This document shows, one piece after another, positions 1-8,663 of a DNA stretch of 64,000 nucleotides (position 1 is the first letter of the stretch; each line of letters begins with the position of its first letter). The stretch is from Candidatus Thorarchaeota archaeon (GTDB lineage Archaea > Asgardarchaeota > Thorarchaeia > Thorarchaeales > Thorarchaeaceae). The notes under the pieces were generated by a model that was given only the letters and a program-made list of their open reading frames with translations, was not told the origin of the DNA and searched no databases. A program made the translations under genes and the position numbers. The stretch is from assembly GCA_003345595.1 (NCBI GenBank), contig PRDI01000099.1, positions 1-64,000 of the forward strand. Reading direction: 5' to 3'.

Positions 1-369
1 CTTATTTGCCTATCTGCAAGAGGGGTGCGGATATCAATGTGCGCACTACAATCATCCATCAATGCAGACGAGGATCACTCCATCGCACACCTCGGCATCT
101 TCTTCACGAGTTTCCTGCTCTCACCTCCAATCCCTAGGATGAGGTGTCAAGAGAGCATTGAAACCAGAATGAATCCGCAGATGGAAGGTATGGCTCGCAC
201 AGTATCTAGAGTTGTCAATAGTAGGACGCCTCCACCCTCTGGACTTCTTTTTCTTCTCCTTCCATTCTTGTTCGGATCGGTTGGCATGACGTCTGTCAGT
301 GATGGGCTGTCTCATCAGGTCTAGCTCTACCAAGCTGGTTTCAAGACCTCAGAACTGAGTGGGCCGACT
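1..369. other. No recognisable gene
   Basis: Two short overlapping ORFs occur on opposite strands (99 and 70 codons). Neither has a recognisable domain or a convincing start. The minus-strand one is rich in Arg, Lys and His and looks like random translation. I see no RNA gene. This is the downstream side of the M55 peptidase gene, plus whatever lies left of the window. Confidence 0.5.
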
Positions 370-1221
370 TCACGTTTGTTGGTCTCTCTTAATCGAGTCA
401 ACTCCACCAGAAGCAAGACAAAGGAACTCAAACACCCCATAGGCTTCGGTCATGTTGGCTGCCGTAAACTCGACGGTGCGACCATCGATTCTCCTTACCA
501 AGGGAAGCAACTCAGCGGCATCGGCGAAGTACGTCGACTGAAAGACCACCCTCATCCTGACTGGACGGTCTGCGACGAGAGCCTTTGCTCTGTGCTCCTT
601 CAGATTCGCCATTGCGCTCTTCACACCTGCCCTGAGTTCCTTCTCTATTCTACCTAGCCCGAAGCTTCCTGCGGAGCTTCGACTGAGGGATCGTTTGAGC
701 GCAACAGTCACAGTCCATGGGGCGTACCTCTTCACATCGTCCTCAAGAAGCTGGTAATCCCCGGCGACGAGTATCACGGGCACCTTCAGGTCTCCTAGAT
801 AGTAACCATTGAGGAGGAACTCACTCACCTCGACGCGATTGATCTCTAGTCGGTGAACAGAGAGGCTGTTGTAGGTATGATCGAACGTAGACTTAGCAGT
901 GCCTGCCTTTGAGTGATATCCGAGGAAGAGCCCTGCGTCACATCCCTCTGCTCCAGCCACCATTGAGGAGGGCCTAGGGTAGCCTCTGATGAGTTCTACA
1001 TACTCAGGCAGCTCATCCACCAACAGATTGACCATCGGGCCGTGGCTGTCTGCAACAACTATCTCATCGGCTCCGTTGTTATGTAGCTCGTCCATAGCAA
1101 TGAGCGAAACCCTTGTAGCAATCTTTCTGGCCTCATCATACAGAGTGCCTTTCAGAGTCAAGTGTCCAGGTATGACAACATAAGGCATACCCTCAAGGTC
1201 AACTGAAATGAATACTCTCAT
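370..1221 (-). CDS. M55 family D-aminopeptidase (DppA-like)
   Basis: Zinc-dependent aminopeptidase of the M55/DppA family, expected to be a cytoplasmic enzyme that cleaves D-amino-acid-containing or other small peptides. The N-terminus has the metal-site signature ISVDLEG (Asp8, Glu10). VADSHG follows near residue 58 and LGYHSKAG near residue 100, matching the conserved Asp/His and His ligands of Bacillus DppA. The length of 283 residues is normal for the family. The gene stands alone on the minus strand with no coupled partner. The start ATG comes directly before the metal-site strand, as in relatives. Family assignment is strong; the physiological substrate is unknown. Confidence 0.9.
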   Translation of the reverse strand: MRVFISVDLEGMPYVVIPGHLTLKGTLYDEARKIATRVSLIAMDELHNNGADEIVVADSHGPMVNLLVDELPEYVELIRGYPRPSSMVAGAEGCDAGLFLGYHSKAGTAKSTFDHTYNSLSVHRLEINRVEVSEFLLNGYYLGDLKVPVILVAGDYQLLEDDVKRYAPWTVTVALKRSLSRSSAGSFGLGRIEKELRAGVKSAMANLKEHRAKALVADRPVRMRVVFQSTYFADAAELLPLVRRIDGRTVEFTAANMTEAYGVFEFLCLASGGVDSIKRDQQT

Positions 1222-1289
1222 AGGAAAGCCTCGGCATCTCCCGGATTAGTGCGTAGCTGACGAAAAAGCCTTCCGGACCAAAGGGAGCA

Positions 1290-1682
1290 ATGTGGGTCGG
1301 ACCCATGGTCGAATCATTTATGGGCTGGGAGAATGGTGCGAATCGTGGAGGCTCAAGTGTATTGAGTCTAAGTGGACCCCTCCGCCAGCGCAAGAGTTAC
1401 CTCAAGTTGGTTCTACGTCCTAGGGGCATCACGTTGGAGGACGTACGCAACAAGTACGTTTCAGAGGTCACATCCTTCTACGAGTTCGTCTGGGACACCC
1501 CGACAGGCGATCCTCTCATTGAGGCTCTCAGATCGGTGCTTCAGACGCGTATGCCTGACTTATCCTTCTTTGTAGTGATGAGCTCACTCAGAACCCAAGC
1601 GGTCACTTCGCAGAGAGGCCCAAAGACAGCTAGTCACAGATATCGGCACATTGCTGAGGTAGAAGTCACCAAGACTGTATGA
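1290..1682 (+). CDS. Hypothetical protein
   Basis: A 130-codon frame directly upstream of the deacylase gene. The middle part (GITLEDVRNKYVSEVTSFYEF and the following helix) looks like real protein, but I recognise no family and the start is uncertain; an internal ATG at 1320 is also possible. Its TGA overlaps an ATG in the next frame at 1679, which could mean coupling to the deacylase gene. No strong antisense competitor exists here. It may be a small unknown protein or a chance ORF. Confidence 0.35.
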   Translation: MWVGPMVESFMGWENGANRGGSSVLSLSGPLRQRKSYLKLVLRPRGITLEDVRNKYVSEVTSFYEFVWDTPTGDPLIEALRSVLQTRMPDLSFFVVMSSLRTQAVTSQRGPKTASHRYRHIAEVEVTKTV

Positions 1683-1786
1683 GCGTTTGCGGCAGGCTGA
1701 ACGGTCAGGTGCCTTGTCTAGCTCGTGTTGCAGTTTCAAAAGGGTTATGTCTGGGTCAATGCGCCGGACCATCCAAGGTCAAGATA

Positions 1787-2824
1787 ATGCCTGAGAAACT
1801 CAAAGTCGGGACTGCGACTGCCAAGAGAGGCGAGCTGCAGAAAGGTATGATGAAAGGAATTGAGCTCAACACCACTACTAGCATCGACATCCCGGTTCTC
1901 GTGATGAATGGGATGAAGGACGGCCCCACCCTTCTCATAGTTTCCACGCAGCACGGAATCGAGATTCAAGGCACTGAGGTGGTCCTCAAGATCATGAGGG
2001 AGAGGATCGACCCAAAGAAGCTGAGGGGTGCGATAATCGGAATCCCTGTCGAAAACCCTCTCGCCTACATGCACCACCAGTATCTGTCTTGGATTGACAA
2101 CCTAGACTTGGGCGGCGGAGGAAGTGGAAGTCTGCTCACTGCCGACAGACCCCTGGGTGGAGCGACAGAAAGACTTGCCTACGCGTTGTGGCAGGAGGCA
2201 TGGAGTCAGGCTGACATTGTCATCAACATCCACTGCAATACTCGCCCCGATTCTCTATTCTTCCAAGAGATCAACACCGGCAACCCGAAGACGAGAGAGA
2301 AGCTTGAGCGAATGGCAAAGGCCTTTGGAGTGACAACCCTGATTGTCAACGAACCAGTGAAAGACGATGCACCTTCCACGTTGGCAAACATGGCGGCGAA
2401 GAAGGGTGTACCTGACATACTCATCGAACTGATTGATGGCCGCTGGATATCCGAGCCTTCCACTTCAGTGGGTGTGAGGGGCGTTATCAATATCATGAAG
2501 ACCCTCGACATGATCGACGGTCAGATAGAACCACAGCAGGGGATTCAGATCGTACAAGGGCCGTGTAAGGAATGGGGCATTGTTCGAGCCAACAGAGGAG
2601 GCCTGGTCCGTTTCCTCAAGAAGCCAGGCGTCTTCATGAAGAAGGACGAGGTCTTTGCAGAGATCTACGACCTGTATGGTGACGTGCTCGAGAGGGTGAA
2701 GATGCCGGTGGATGGATACACGTGGGCATACCCATGCGGCGACATCTTGGGCACCAACTCAAGTCTGCAGGCTGTTCAGACTGGTGCTAATGTTGCCTAT
2801 GTCTTCACAGAGGAGAACAAGTAG
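1787..2824 (+). CDS. Succinylglutamate desuccinylase/aspartoacylase-family (M14) deacylase
   Basis: Zinc carboxypeptidase-fold deacylase of the AstE/AspA family, which hydrolyses N-acyl bonds on amino acids or related amides. The zinc signature is STQHGIEIQG (His56 and Glu59 from the chosen start), with the third ligand in INIHCNT and a likely catalytic Glu in ILIELID. The C-terminal part (KPGVFMKKDEVFAEI) is the beta domain typical of the family. The track places the start at 1679, but the first 36 residues are Cys-rich and unlike the family, so I chose the ATG at 1787 (MPEKLKVG). Substrate unknown. Confidence 0.85.
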   Translation: MPEKLKVGTATAKRGELQKGMMKGIELNTTTSIDIPVLVMNGMKDGPTLLIVSTQHGIEIQGTEVVLKIMRERIDPKKLRGAIIGIPVENPLAYMHHQYLSWIDNLDLGGGGSGSLLTADRPLGGATERLAYALWQEAWSQADIVINIHCNTRPDSLFFQEINTGNPKTREKLERMAKAFGVTTLIVNEPVKDDAPSTLANMAAKKGVPDILIELIDGRWISEPSTSVGVRGVINIMKTLDMIDGQIEPQQGIQIVQGPCKEWGIVRANRGGLVRFLKKPGVFMKKDEVFAEIYDLYGDVLERVKMPVDGYTWAYPCGDILGTNSSLQAVQTGANVAYVFTEENK

Positions 2825-2827
2825 GCT

Positions 2828-2920
2828 AGCAGGTCTTTGCTGGGAATCGACAGGTCATTGTGAACCTGCTGAGCTAGGTCTTGATGTAGCTCTGAGCCGG
2901 TTCGAGCGCGGCTCGGAGCT
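2828..2920 (+). ncRNA. Structured 3' region: two hairpins after the deacylase gene
   Basis: Directly after the deacylase stop, AGCAGGT (2828-2834) can pair with ACCTGCT (2863-2869). AGCTCTGAGCCG (2888-2899) then pairs with CGGCTCGGAGCT (2909-2920) across a 9-base loop; that is 12 pairs including one G-T wobble. No U-tract follows. It could be a 3'-UTR structure, a processing or termination signal, or a small RNA. The strand is assumed from the upstream gene; the pairing itself is plain in the sequence. Confidence 0.35.
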
Positions 2921-3040
2921 AGTGCAATTCCTCATTGATCCTTCACGACACGAGTTGGAAAGAGGCATTCAAGGCCAGGGGGAGTACTTAATCCTTAATA
3001 CAACATGCACGAATGCTGCTCAACTGAGTGGAGCGCGAGG

Positions 3041-3550
3041 ATGTCCGTGAGCTCGTCTTCGCAGTCTGTGCAAAGGCCGATGATTTCCGGGTTTCTATTG
3101 ATACTGATAGTAGTCCTCCTCATTGTGCCGCACACACTCAAGATCGAGCTTTCAAACGGCACTGACAATTCCTATGTTAGGTGCGACCTGATTGCATTAT
3201 CATGGGCCCTGATTCGTGCTTATGGAAGGACGATTGCTGGACCCTTGAACACAGTAAGCCTTTCATTGCCAGACGGGATGGCACTTCTCTGGGGCGAACT
3301 TGCTCTTGCAGCGAGCATTCTTATCTTTCATGCAGTGCGACGGATTTCTCCTAGAGTCCCTGTTAGCAGACTCGGCTGGGCTGTTGTAGCTTGGGTCGTC
3401 CTTTGGGTTGTCATATTGCCCGGTGTGACGGTGATTGCAGCTGTTGAATTCTGGGCGCAGACTGTGATTCCCTTCGCACTGCAGCAAATCAGTACGGCCG
3501 TGGTTGCATGGTACTATCCTTCTGACAAACAGGAGGGTCGAGAAACCTAG
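3041..3550 (+). CDS. Small membrane protein, unknown function
   Basis: About 169 residues with three hydrophobic spans: GFLLILIVVLLIVPHTL near the N-terminus, a central helix around ALLWGELALAASILIF, and a long one at LGWAVVAWVVLWVVILPGV. The segment between the first two (about 55 residues, with an NGT sequon) would lie on one side of the membrane. The ORF track begins at 3005, but the ATG at 3041 starts just before a Ser-rich leader and the first helix. I recognise no family. It stands between the deacylase and the UbiE-like gene without tight spacing to either. Confidence 0.6.
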   Translation: MSVSSSSQSVQRPMISGFLLILIVVLLIVPHTLKIELSNGTDNSYVRCDLIALSWALIRAYGRTIAGPLNTVSLSLPDGMALLWGELALAASILIFHAVRRISPRVPVSRLGWAVVAWVVLWVVILPGVTVIAAVEFWAQTVIPFALQQISTAVVAWYYPSDKQEGRET

Positions 3551-3585
3551 ACGCTCCCGCTTGACAACGCTTCATTGACCTTGAA

Positions 3586-3600
3586 ATCACCACAGGTGAT
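3586..3600. promoter_or_regulatory. Inverted repeat, possible operator
   Basis: ATCACC-ACA-GGTGAT is a perfect 6-base inverted repeat with a 3-base spacer, lying about 120 bases before the methyltransferase start in a gene-free stretch. The size suits a dimeric regulator site. No second copy was noticed nearby. Confidence 0.25.
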
Positions 3601-3717
3601 ACGCACCGTGCGAAGTTTCGTTTTCGACCATTTCAGAGTGCCACCCTTTGTCATGCCCGCGGCGAATCCAAGATAGGCACATCTATCTGAGTTTCCCCCA
3701 TTTCAGCGCGAGTTGAG

Positions 3718-4419
3718 ATGAAGGCAATGAGCAAGGCCATTCGGAGCATGTTCGATGAGGTGTCGCCGACCTATGAGCTCGTCAACCACACCATCACGTT
3801 CGGCTTGGACACGGTATGGCGAAGATTGGCCGCTGTTTTCGCCGCAAGGAAAGGGGGAGCAGTCTGGGTTGATGTGTGCAGTGGGACCGGTGAGATGGCT
3901 CTGAGTCTTCGTCATTTTGCTGCTACACATACAAGGGTGATTGGAGTAGACTTCAGTACGCCTATGCTCAAGAAGGCCGCAAGCAAATCGGAGGCAGGCG
4001 GAGTGCTCTTCATGCTTGCCGATGTGAAGACGCTCCCCCTTCGCAGCAGCTCACTTGATGTTCTAACAGTCGCTTTTGCTATTCGGAACCTCCACATGTC
4101 GAAACGAGCGCTGGTTGGGACTCTCGAAGAGTTCCACAGAGTCCTGAAACCCGATGGGCTCTTTATCAGCCTAGAAACCAGTCAACCATCTTCCAAGTTG
4201 ATCCGATGGCTGTTTCGTTCCTATGTCAAGTGGCTCGTCAAAACGATAGGCCGCACAATCTCCAGTTCGAGCTCTGCTTATTCTTACCTATCATCTACTG
4301 TGCTTCGCTTCTATGGCGCAGAGGATTTTGCAGAGATCATTCGAGAGGCGGGATTCAGTCGTATCAGGTTCTATTCCATGATGTCCGGAATCGTCGCCAT
4401 TCATGAGGCCAGAAAGTGA
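3718..4419 (+). CDS. UbiE/MenG-like SAM-dependent methyltransferase
   Basis: Class I methyltransferase of the UbiE/COQ5 family, which C-methylates quinone precursors in bacteria and eukaryotes. Visible motifs are FDEVSPTYELVNHTITFGLD at the N-terminus (the family's F-D-x-V-A-x-x-Y-D signature), DVCSGTGEMA (motif I, SAM binding), GVDFSTPML (motif post I) and VAFAIRNL (family motif near residue 122). The length of 233 residues is normal. No menaquinone or ubiquinone biosynthesis gene lies nearby, so the substrate may be a different isoprenoid or aromatic compound. The ATG at 3718 sits just before the family N-terminus. Confidence 0.85.
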   Translation: MKAMSKAIRSMFDEVSPTYELVNHTITFGLDTVWRRLAAVFAARKGGAVWVDVCSGTGEMALSLRHFAATHTRVIGVDFSTPMLKKAASKSEAGGVLFMLADVKTLPLRSSSLDVLTVAFAIRNLHMSKRALVGTLEEFHRVLKPDGLFISLETSQPSSKLIRWLFRSYVKWLVKTIGRTISSSSSAYSYLSSTVLRFYGAEDFAEIIREAGFSRIRFYSMMSGIVAIHEARK

Positions 4420-4484
4420 TTGCCTTAATGCGTCCATTAGTCGCATCTGGCGAACAGAAGATGCTCCTATATGATTCTGCAATC

Positions 4485-5630
4485 TCATCTCTGCTTGGTC
4501 GACCGAAGCACGTCATCGATCATGAACTGGCGCTCTGTTCGCCACGAATGAGTGTTCTCGTCAAGTGTTTCGGGCCACACGTAGTACAGGTAGGAGTGCG
4601 TGTAGTCCAAGAGACAGACAGTCATCTGTTTCAGAGAAGAGAACAGATTGGTCAGAACTGGTGAAAGATGGCTCGGTTGGAGCCTGATGAACCAAAAGAG
4701 CTGGTTGCCGGACACTCTCATCGTAGACTCAAAAGGAATCGGATTTCTCACCATCTTCGTTCTTAGCCTTTGAAGAAACGCACTTCCACCTGTGCCCAGA
4801 ATCAGAACGTTTGTGTAGATGTCGAAGGCAGATGGATCGAAGGTCACACGGAAGCCATCTATACATTCGTCCCGTATCATGCGGTAGCGTCTGCTGAAGG
4901 TCTGAGGAGTGAAATATGTTCCATTCTTTCTGAGCGTTTCTATGAGGTCACTATTCTTTCTTCGAGCCCCTTTCATGAGCTCCTGCAGGATGGAGAGGTC
5001 ATTCTTTGTGAGCCAAGACAATGACTTGCCTGGCCACTCTTCTCTCTTCACTGGCTCGTCCACAATGGTTTCTGCTGTGAACCACTTATCCCAATCGAAC
5101 TTCCAAGTGAGTGTCTTTGAATCCCAACCATCAATCCTCAGGGATGAATAGACCGTGGGTTCGTCTTCCTCGGGAAGGAACCTGTAACCAGTCACTGCGC
5201 CCTCATCCGAAATCTGCTTGACCATCGCCTCTATGAGAGGACGTGTACCGACAGGTGTCCGAAACTGGAGAAGCTCTCCGTTCATAGCCCCGTAACAGCG
5301 ACTCCGATAGGCAGTGTACGGGTGTCTTGTCGCAATGTCTTCCAGTCTGAGAATTCCTTCAAGGTCATTGGTTTCCAGAAGCACATCAACAGACTCGTAG
5401 CCAAGGTTATGATGGCTGAGAAGCGGCTTGACCACGAAGTAGGCCATCTCTTCGGCCTTTCCCTTAGGGACAATGGCTGAACGTTGCCCCTGAAGCTCCC
5501 TGAGCCGCTTTGCAGCTGTCGGCTTGGAAACCCCTGCTCGACCGGCCAGCTCATCAATCGTGGCAAAGGGGTTTTCCTGTATCGCAATGAGGAGTGATAG
5601 GCTTTGACTGGGTAGCGCGTTCAGTTCCAT
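4485..5630 (-). CDS. Tandem winged-helix transcriptional regulator (Lrp-like)
   Basis: A 381-residue DNA-binding protein with two HTH units. The first covers residues 10-50 (ATIDELAGRAGVSKPTAAKRLREL, an AsnC/Lrp-type HTH). The second begins near residue 206 (LTKNDLSILQELMKG). Each is followed by an alpha/beta segment that could be a RAM-like ligand or dimerisation domain (for example YESVDVLLETNDLEGI and TNVLILGTGGSAF). The arrangement is close to that of the regulator at 34878. The target is unknown. It lies convergent to the UbiE-like gene and upstream of nothing obvious. Confidence 0.7.
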   Translation of the reverse strand: MELNALPSQSLSLLIAIQENPFATIDELAGRAGVSKPTAAKRLRELQGQRSAIVPKGKAEEMAYFVVKPLLSHHNLGYESVDVLLETNDLEGILRLEDIATRHPYTAYRSRCYGAMNGELLQFRTPVGTRPLIEAMVKQISDEGAVTGYRFLPEEDEPTVYSSLRIDGWDSKTLTWKFDWDKWFTAETIVDEPVKREEWPGKSLSWLTKNDLSILQELMKGARRKNSDLIETLRKNGTYFTPQTFSRRYRMIRDECIDGFRVTFDPSAFDIYTNVLILGTGGSAFLQRLRTKMVRNPIPFESTMRVSGNQLFWFIRLQPSHLSPVLTNLFSSLKQMTVCLLDYTHSYLYYVWPETLDENTHSWRTERQFMIDDVLRSTKQR

Positions 5631-5676
5631 CCACTCACCATACTAATCGGTCAGGCAGACACGTTTCTGATTGTAG

Positions 5677-6171
5677 CTAGTACATCACTTCGACTGTCAG
5701 TATTTCAGCTAACGGCGGTCCTGGATCTCCACCTGTTGGTGGGTCAAACGCAACAGATGAAGAGCCATAATAAATGTTCGATTCCCCAATCAAGAATGAC
5801 AACACACTAAATGTGTACCAGCCCGATTCCGTGACTACATTCAACCATCCTATGGTGAGAGTGAGTTGTCGATACTCACCTTTGACTCCGATCACTAGAA
5901 TGAACCCGCTTCCAGACGGAAGAATCAGATGGCAGTAGATCTGGGTTCTCTTGAAAACAACCTCATCCGACAAGACTGTAATCCGAAAAGTGGTTACTAT
6001 GTCATCTTCACTGCCATCTCTATCCAGGTCACAGTAGTCAGCGTTCTTGATGACAACCTGCAGCGGGTCATCTTTCTGACCACTTCCGTCGGCGCGAGCC
6101 TGATTTGGCACCATGGCGAGAAAGCATGCTGCCACTAGTGCAAACACCAACATCCTTCTCAAACTTATCAT
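5677..6171 (-). CDS. Secreted hypothetical protein
   Basis: A 164-residue protein with a clear signal peptide (RRMLVFALVAACFLAMVPNQARA) and a mature all-beta-looking domain. DLDRDGSEDD near residue 50 resembles a calcium-binding Dx[DN]xDG loop as seen in dockerins and FG-GAP repeats. The track start at 6261 adds 30 charged residues before the signal peptide, so the ATG at 6171 is preferred. No family recognised. It is expected outside the cell or bound to the membrane surface. Confidence 0.65.
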   Translation of the reverse strand: MISLRRMLVFALVAACFLAMVPNQARADGSGQKDDPLQVVIKNADYCDLDRDGSEDDIVTTFRITVLSDEVVFKRTQIYCHLILPSGSGFILVIGVKGEYRQLTLTIGWLNVVTESGWYTFSVLSFLIGESNIYYGSSSVAFDPPTGGDPGPPLAEILTVEVMY

Positions 6172-6286
6172 AAGCGACACCTGTCGATAGAAAAACGAAC
6201 CCGTTCGATGCTTCTTTTGCTTTTCTATCACATCCCCATTGCTGGGAATCTCAAGAACCAACCCGTCAGTGGGAGTAAAGTAAAAC

Positions 6287-6296
6287 CTTATATAAG
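6287..6296. promoter_or_regulatory. Palindromic TATA box
   Basis: CTTATATAAG is a strong archaeal TATA box and a perfect palindrome. It lies between the minus-strand secreted protein gene (start 6171) and the plus-strand frame ending at 6972. Its position inside the long plus-strand ORF argues that translation of that gene starts downstream of it. Confidence 0.6.
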
Positions 6297-6354
6297 TTCG
6301 GTTTACATTACTACCACAACCATTTGGACAGATGACTCATTCGGTGATAGAATC

Positions 6355-6972
6355 TTGGGACTGAAAGATGATGGCCCTCTCAAAGGGCACAGAATATCCT
6401 CCTCTGAAGAACAGAAAACAGTCGTTCCCCGAGCAGATATCAAGAATCAAGCGCTGAGTGTGTCCGGTCCCTCCCAGATGTCGGTTGTTCAAACCGAACG
6501 CCTGCTGGCCTACGAAAGCCCAAGCAAGGCGCCTGACGGCCCGGGGCATGATCGCGGCCTATATGCATCCTCTTTGCAGTCTGTTCTGTCAAAGGGCTAC
6601 GAGCGTCGGCCGAGGATTGTCACTCCCAGAGATGTTCGCAAGACCAATGCGCTTGACCGACAAATGTGTGTTGAATCCATCGACCTACTAAAGAGCTATC
6701 TGGGCGGCCATCGGAACATCTCGTTAGCGGTCCGTATGGTAACCGGAAACGCAAAGCCCGTGATTCACGCAACGGTGAGCCTGGTTGTTATCAGCCCAGA
6801 TGGTGAACTGTCCCGGTTGTCAGAATCCACCGACGACAATGGCATTGCGTTCTTCAGGGTCAATGATGCAGTCCCGGGCGAATGGGGAGTCGTGGTCACA
6901 GAGGTCATTCACCCCTCATACATTTTCAGCAGATCTACTAGTGCCGAAGTGAGTAGGGCGGCCTTCCTTTGA
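6355..6972 (+). CDS. Hypothetical protein with C-terminal Ig-like beta domain
   Basis: The open frame runs from 6208, but the TATA box at 6287-6296 lies inside it. A TTG at 6355 (LGLKDDGP) or the ATG at 6475 is therefore the more likely start. The N-terminal half is polar and low in recognisable structure. The C-terminal 75 residues (RMVTGNAKPVIHATVSLVV, then DDNGIAFFRV) look like a transthyretin or carboxypeptidase-regulatory-like beta sandwich. No signal peptide is seen from these starts, which is odd for such a domain, and no C-terminal anchor is present. Function unknown. Confidence 0.5.
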   Translation: MGLKDDGPLKGHRISSSEEQKTVVPRADIKNQALSVSGPSQMSVVQTERLLAYESPSKAPDGPGHDRGLYASSLQSVLSKGYERRPRIVTPRDVRKTNALDRQMCVESIDLLKSYLGGHRNISLAVRMVTGNAKPVIHATVSLVVISPDGELSRLSESTDDNGIAFFRVNDAVPGEWGVVVTEVIHPSYIFSRSTSAEVSRAAFL

Positions 6973-7042
6973 CAAGCCTACGGGTTTCCTTCCCAAGCAG
7001 TTAGAATGCTCACAATTGAGAAACACCATCAATCTTAGTAGA

Positions 7043-7798
7043 CTAGGGCCATAGTATACTTGAGCCGGTTTCACGGTAGATGCACCGTTCGTCAGCTGCG
7101 AAAAACACACCCTCAAGTGTCTGTGAGAGGTCTAGTCCATCCAATTCGTCGACTGGATACCAGGACAATTGACTATGAGTCCACTCTTCATTGCCGTGGA
7201 CTGGCATTCCGAGGACTGGTTTTTCTTGGGCAATCATTTCGATCAAGAGAATGACCCCCAGCCTGCCATGCAGCTCACCTAGAACAGCTAAGAGGTGTTT
7301 TTCAGATGTCACTCCAACCGCAGCCTCTTCGGTGAGCTCTCTGGAACACGCTTTCTCCAGTGGGCCTTCCGCATCCTTTGCTTCAAGCATTCCACCGGGC
7401 ACCGAGAGGAAGAGGGGACAATACATCGAATCGCCTGCACGTTCTCCAATCAAGATACTCTGACGATCAGGCGACAGGAGGATTATTTGACAACCGAGGC
7501 AGCCATAGCCTGAAAGACCCAACCCAAGACTATCTAGGGTTACGACTCTTGAGAACCTGATTGTGCTAAGGTCAAGATGTACGCCGGTTGACGAAACCTG
7601 TAGCTCGTCTAGGACCAAGAGTGACCCATCGTACGCGCTGGGATGTTCCAGTAGGGCCTTTTTCCAGATGTCCTCTCTCTTTGCTTCCAGTCTGGGCTGC
7701 AGCAGAACCTCTTTGTTAGGATAACATCGCCACGACACATACTCAAGTGGTACACGTCCTTTCCAGTGAACTGTGAGCCGAAGCTGTGTATTGACCAT
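7043..7798 (-). CDS. Nudix hydrolase, NUDT22-like
   Basis: A 251-residue protein with a Nudix fold in the second half. The Nudix box is visible as PGGMLEAKDAEGPLEKACSRELTEEAAV. Compared with GX5EX7REUXEEXGU it carries a few extra residues between the first Gly and the REL, and Ala in place of the second conserved Gly. The REL-TEE metal-binding core is intact. The N-terminal region and the LGLGLSGYGCLG segment resemble eukaryotic NUDT22 (a UDP-sugar pyrophosphatase), judged from memory. Expected activity is hydrolysis of a nucleoside diphosphate linked to another moiety. It is the last gene before a convergent neighbour and is not coupled. Confidence 0.75.
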   Translation of the reverse strand: MVNTQLRLTVHWKGRVPLEYVSWRCYPNKEVLLQPRLEAKREDIWKKALLEHPSAYDGSLLVLDELQVSSTGVHLDLSTIRFSRVVTLDSLGLGLSGYGCLGCQIILLSPDRQSILIGERAGDSMYCPLFLSVPGGMLEAKDAEGPLEKACSRELTEEAAVGVTSEKHLLAVLGELHGRLGVILLIEMIAQEKPVLGMPVHGNEEWTHSQLSWYPVDELDGLDLSQTLEGVFFAADERCIYRETGSSILWP

Positions 7799-7908
7799 GG
7801 AATCACCGGGCCGCCGTCGTTTCTAATGGTCGTCAGTCGTTCTATGAGGACGTGTCGATTCGTTAGAGCCACGCCCTAGATGAAGTTAGAGTGCCTCTTG
7901 GCTTGCAC

Positions 7909-8661
7909 TCACAGACCGCCCGTGCCTTTGCCCTTGAGATCCCTCAGGAGATCGCGAATCTCACGCAGAGTCAACAGCATCTCATCATCAAGGCTGTCTT
8001 CCATCCTTGGCACGGGTTCCTCATGAGGAAGAACCACTTCAGTCCCGAGCGTGTAGGGCTCTCGGAACTTCCTCAGTTCTCTGAGAATGAAGTCCCTGAC
8101 TTCCTCATAGAACACTATTCCTTCGAGCTTCTGTTCGGGCCCCTGCTGCCTGGGCCCAGAGAAGCCCGCAGTTTCAATCTCGACCGTGCCTATCCCAAAG
8201 AGCCGATCGAATACTCCAGCCCTGCTCGAGATGTTTGTGATGGTCCTGAAGGGAACATGCTTTCTCGTCACGTTCAATATGCCCTGTTTCACGTAAACCT
8301 CGGGCATCGTTTCGCCTGACTCTGAGATGACCGAGTACTCTATCGAGTTGATGTAAATGGGCGTTAGCACGAGTGCCGGAATCAGCCATATCAGGTTGAA
8401 GATCCACACGCCGACGTTTATGAGTAGCGACCACTGACTGACCCACAGCCCATAAACAGTCACTTCGGGGTTTTCACCTGTCGACATCATGTATACTACC
8501 CCTAGGACCATCAGAATGATGAACGCCCAGAGTGCGACAGCTATTGAGATTTCAATCGTCCAGTTCTTGTTTCTGAACGCCTTTGATGGTCTGAAGACCT
8601 TCCCACTGAACATCTTCTCAGCAGGCGGCCTGATCACCTTCGTTTCCTCATCGTGTGTCAT
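7909..8661 (-). CDS. PH-domain (bPH2/YdbS-type) membrane protein, copy 2
   Basis: A 250-residue protein with two hydrophobic helices (residues about 36-60 and 78-105) followed by a bacterial-type PH domain: SIEYSVISESGETMPEVYVKQGILN, then HVPFRTITNISSRAGVFDRLFGIGTVEIETAG. This is the usual bPH2 signature of YdbS/YdbT-like proteins, which sit at the cytoplasmic membrane. The C-terminus (LLTLREIRDLLRDLKGK) is a short amphipathic helix, perhaps a coiled coil. It is paralogous over its whole length to the gene at 8664, two bases away; both begin with VIRPP and SGKVFRPSK. This supports a hetero-oligomeric membrane complex. Function unknown. Confidence 0.75.
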   Translation of the reverse strand: MTHDEETKVIRPPAEKMFSGKVFRPSKAFRNKNWTIEISIAVALWAFIILMVLGVVYMMSTGENPEVTVYGLWVSQWSLLINVGVWIFNLIWLIPALVLTPIYINSIEYSVISESGETMPEVYVKQGILNVTRKHVPFRTITNISSRAGVFDRLFGIGTVEIETAGFSGPRQQGPEQKLEGIVFYEEVRDFILRELRKFREPYTLGTEVVLPHEEPVPRMEDSLDDEMLLTLREIRDLLRDLKGKGTGGL

Positions 8662-8663
8662 GC

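Noticed and set aside
1679-1786. Longer N-terminus of the deacylase from the ORF track
   Set aside because: Cys-rich, unlike the family, and the ATG at 1787 matches the usual start of the fold.
7609-7872. 87-codon minus-strand ORF starting upstream of the Nudix gene
   Set aside because: It runs in another frame through the Nudix N-terminus with no domain; a frameshifted longer Nudix protein is not supported by the family length.
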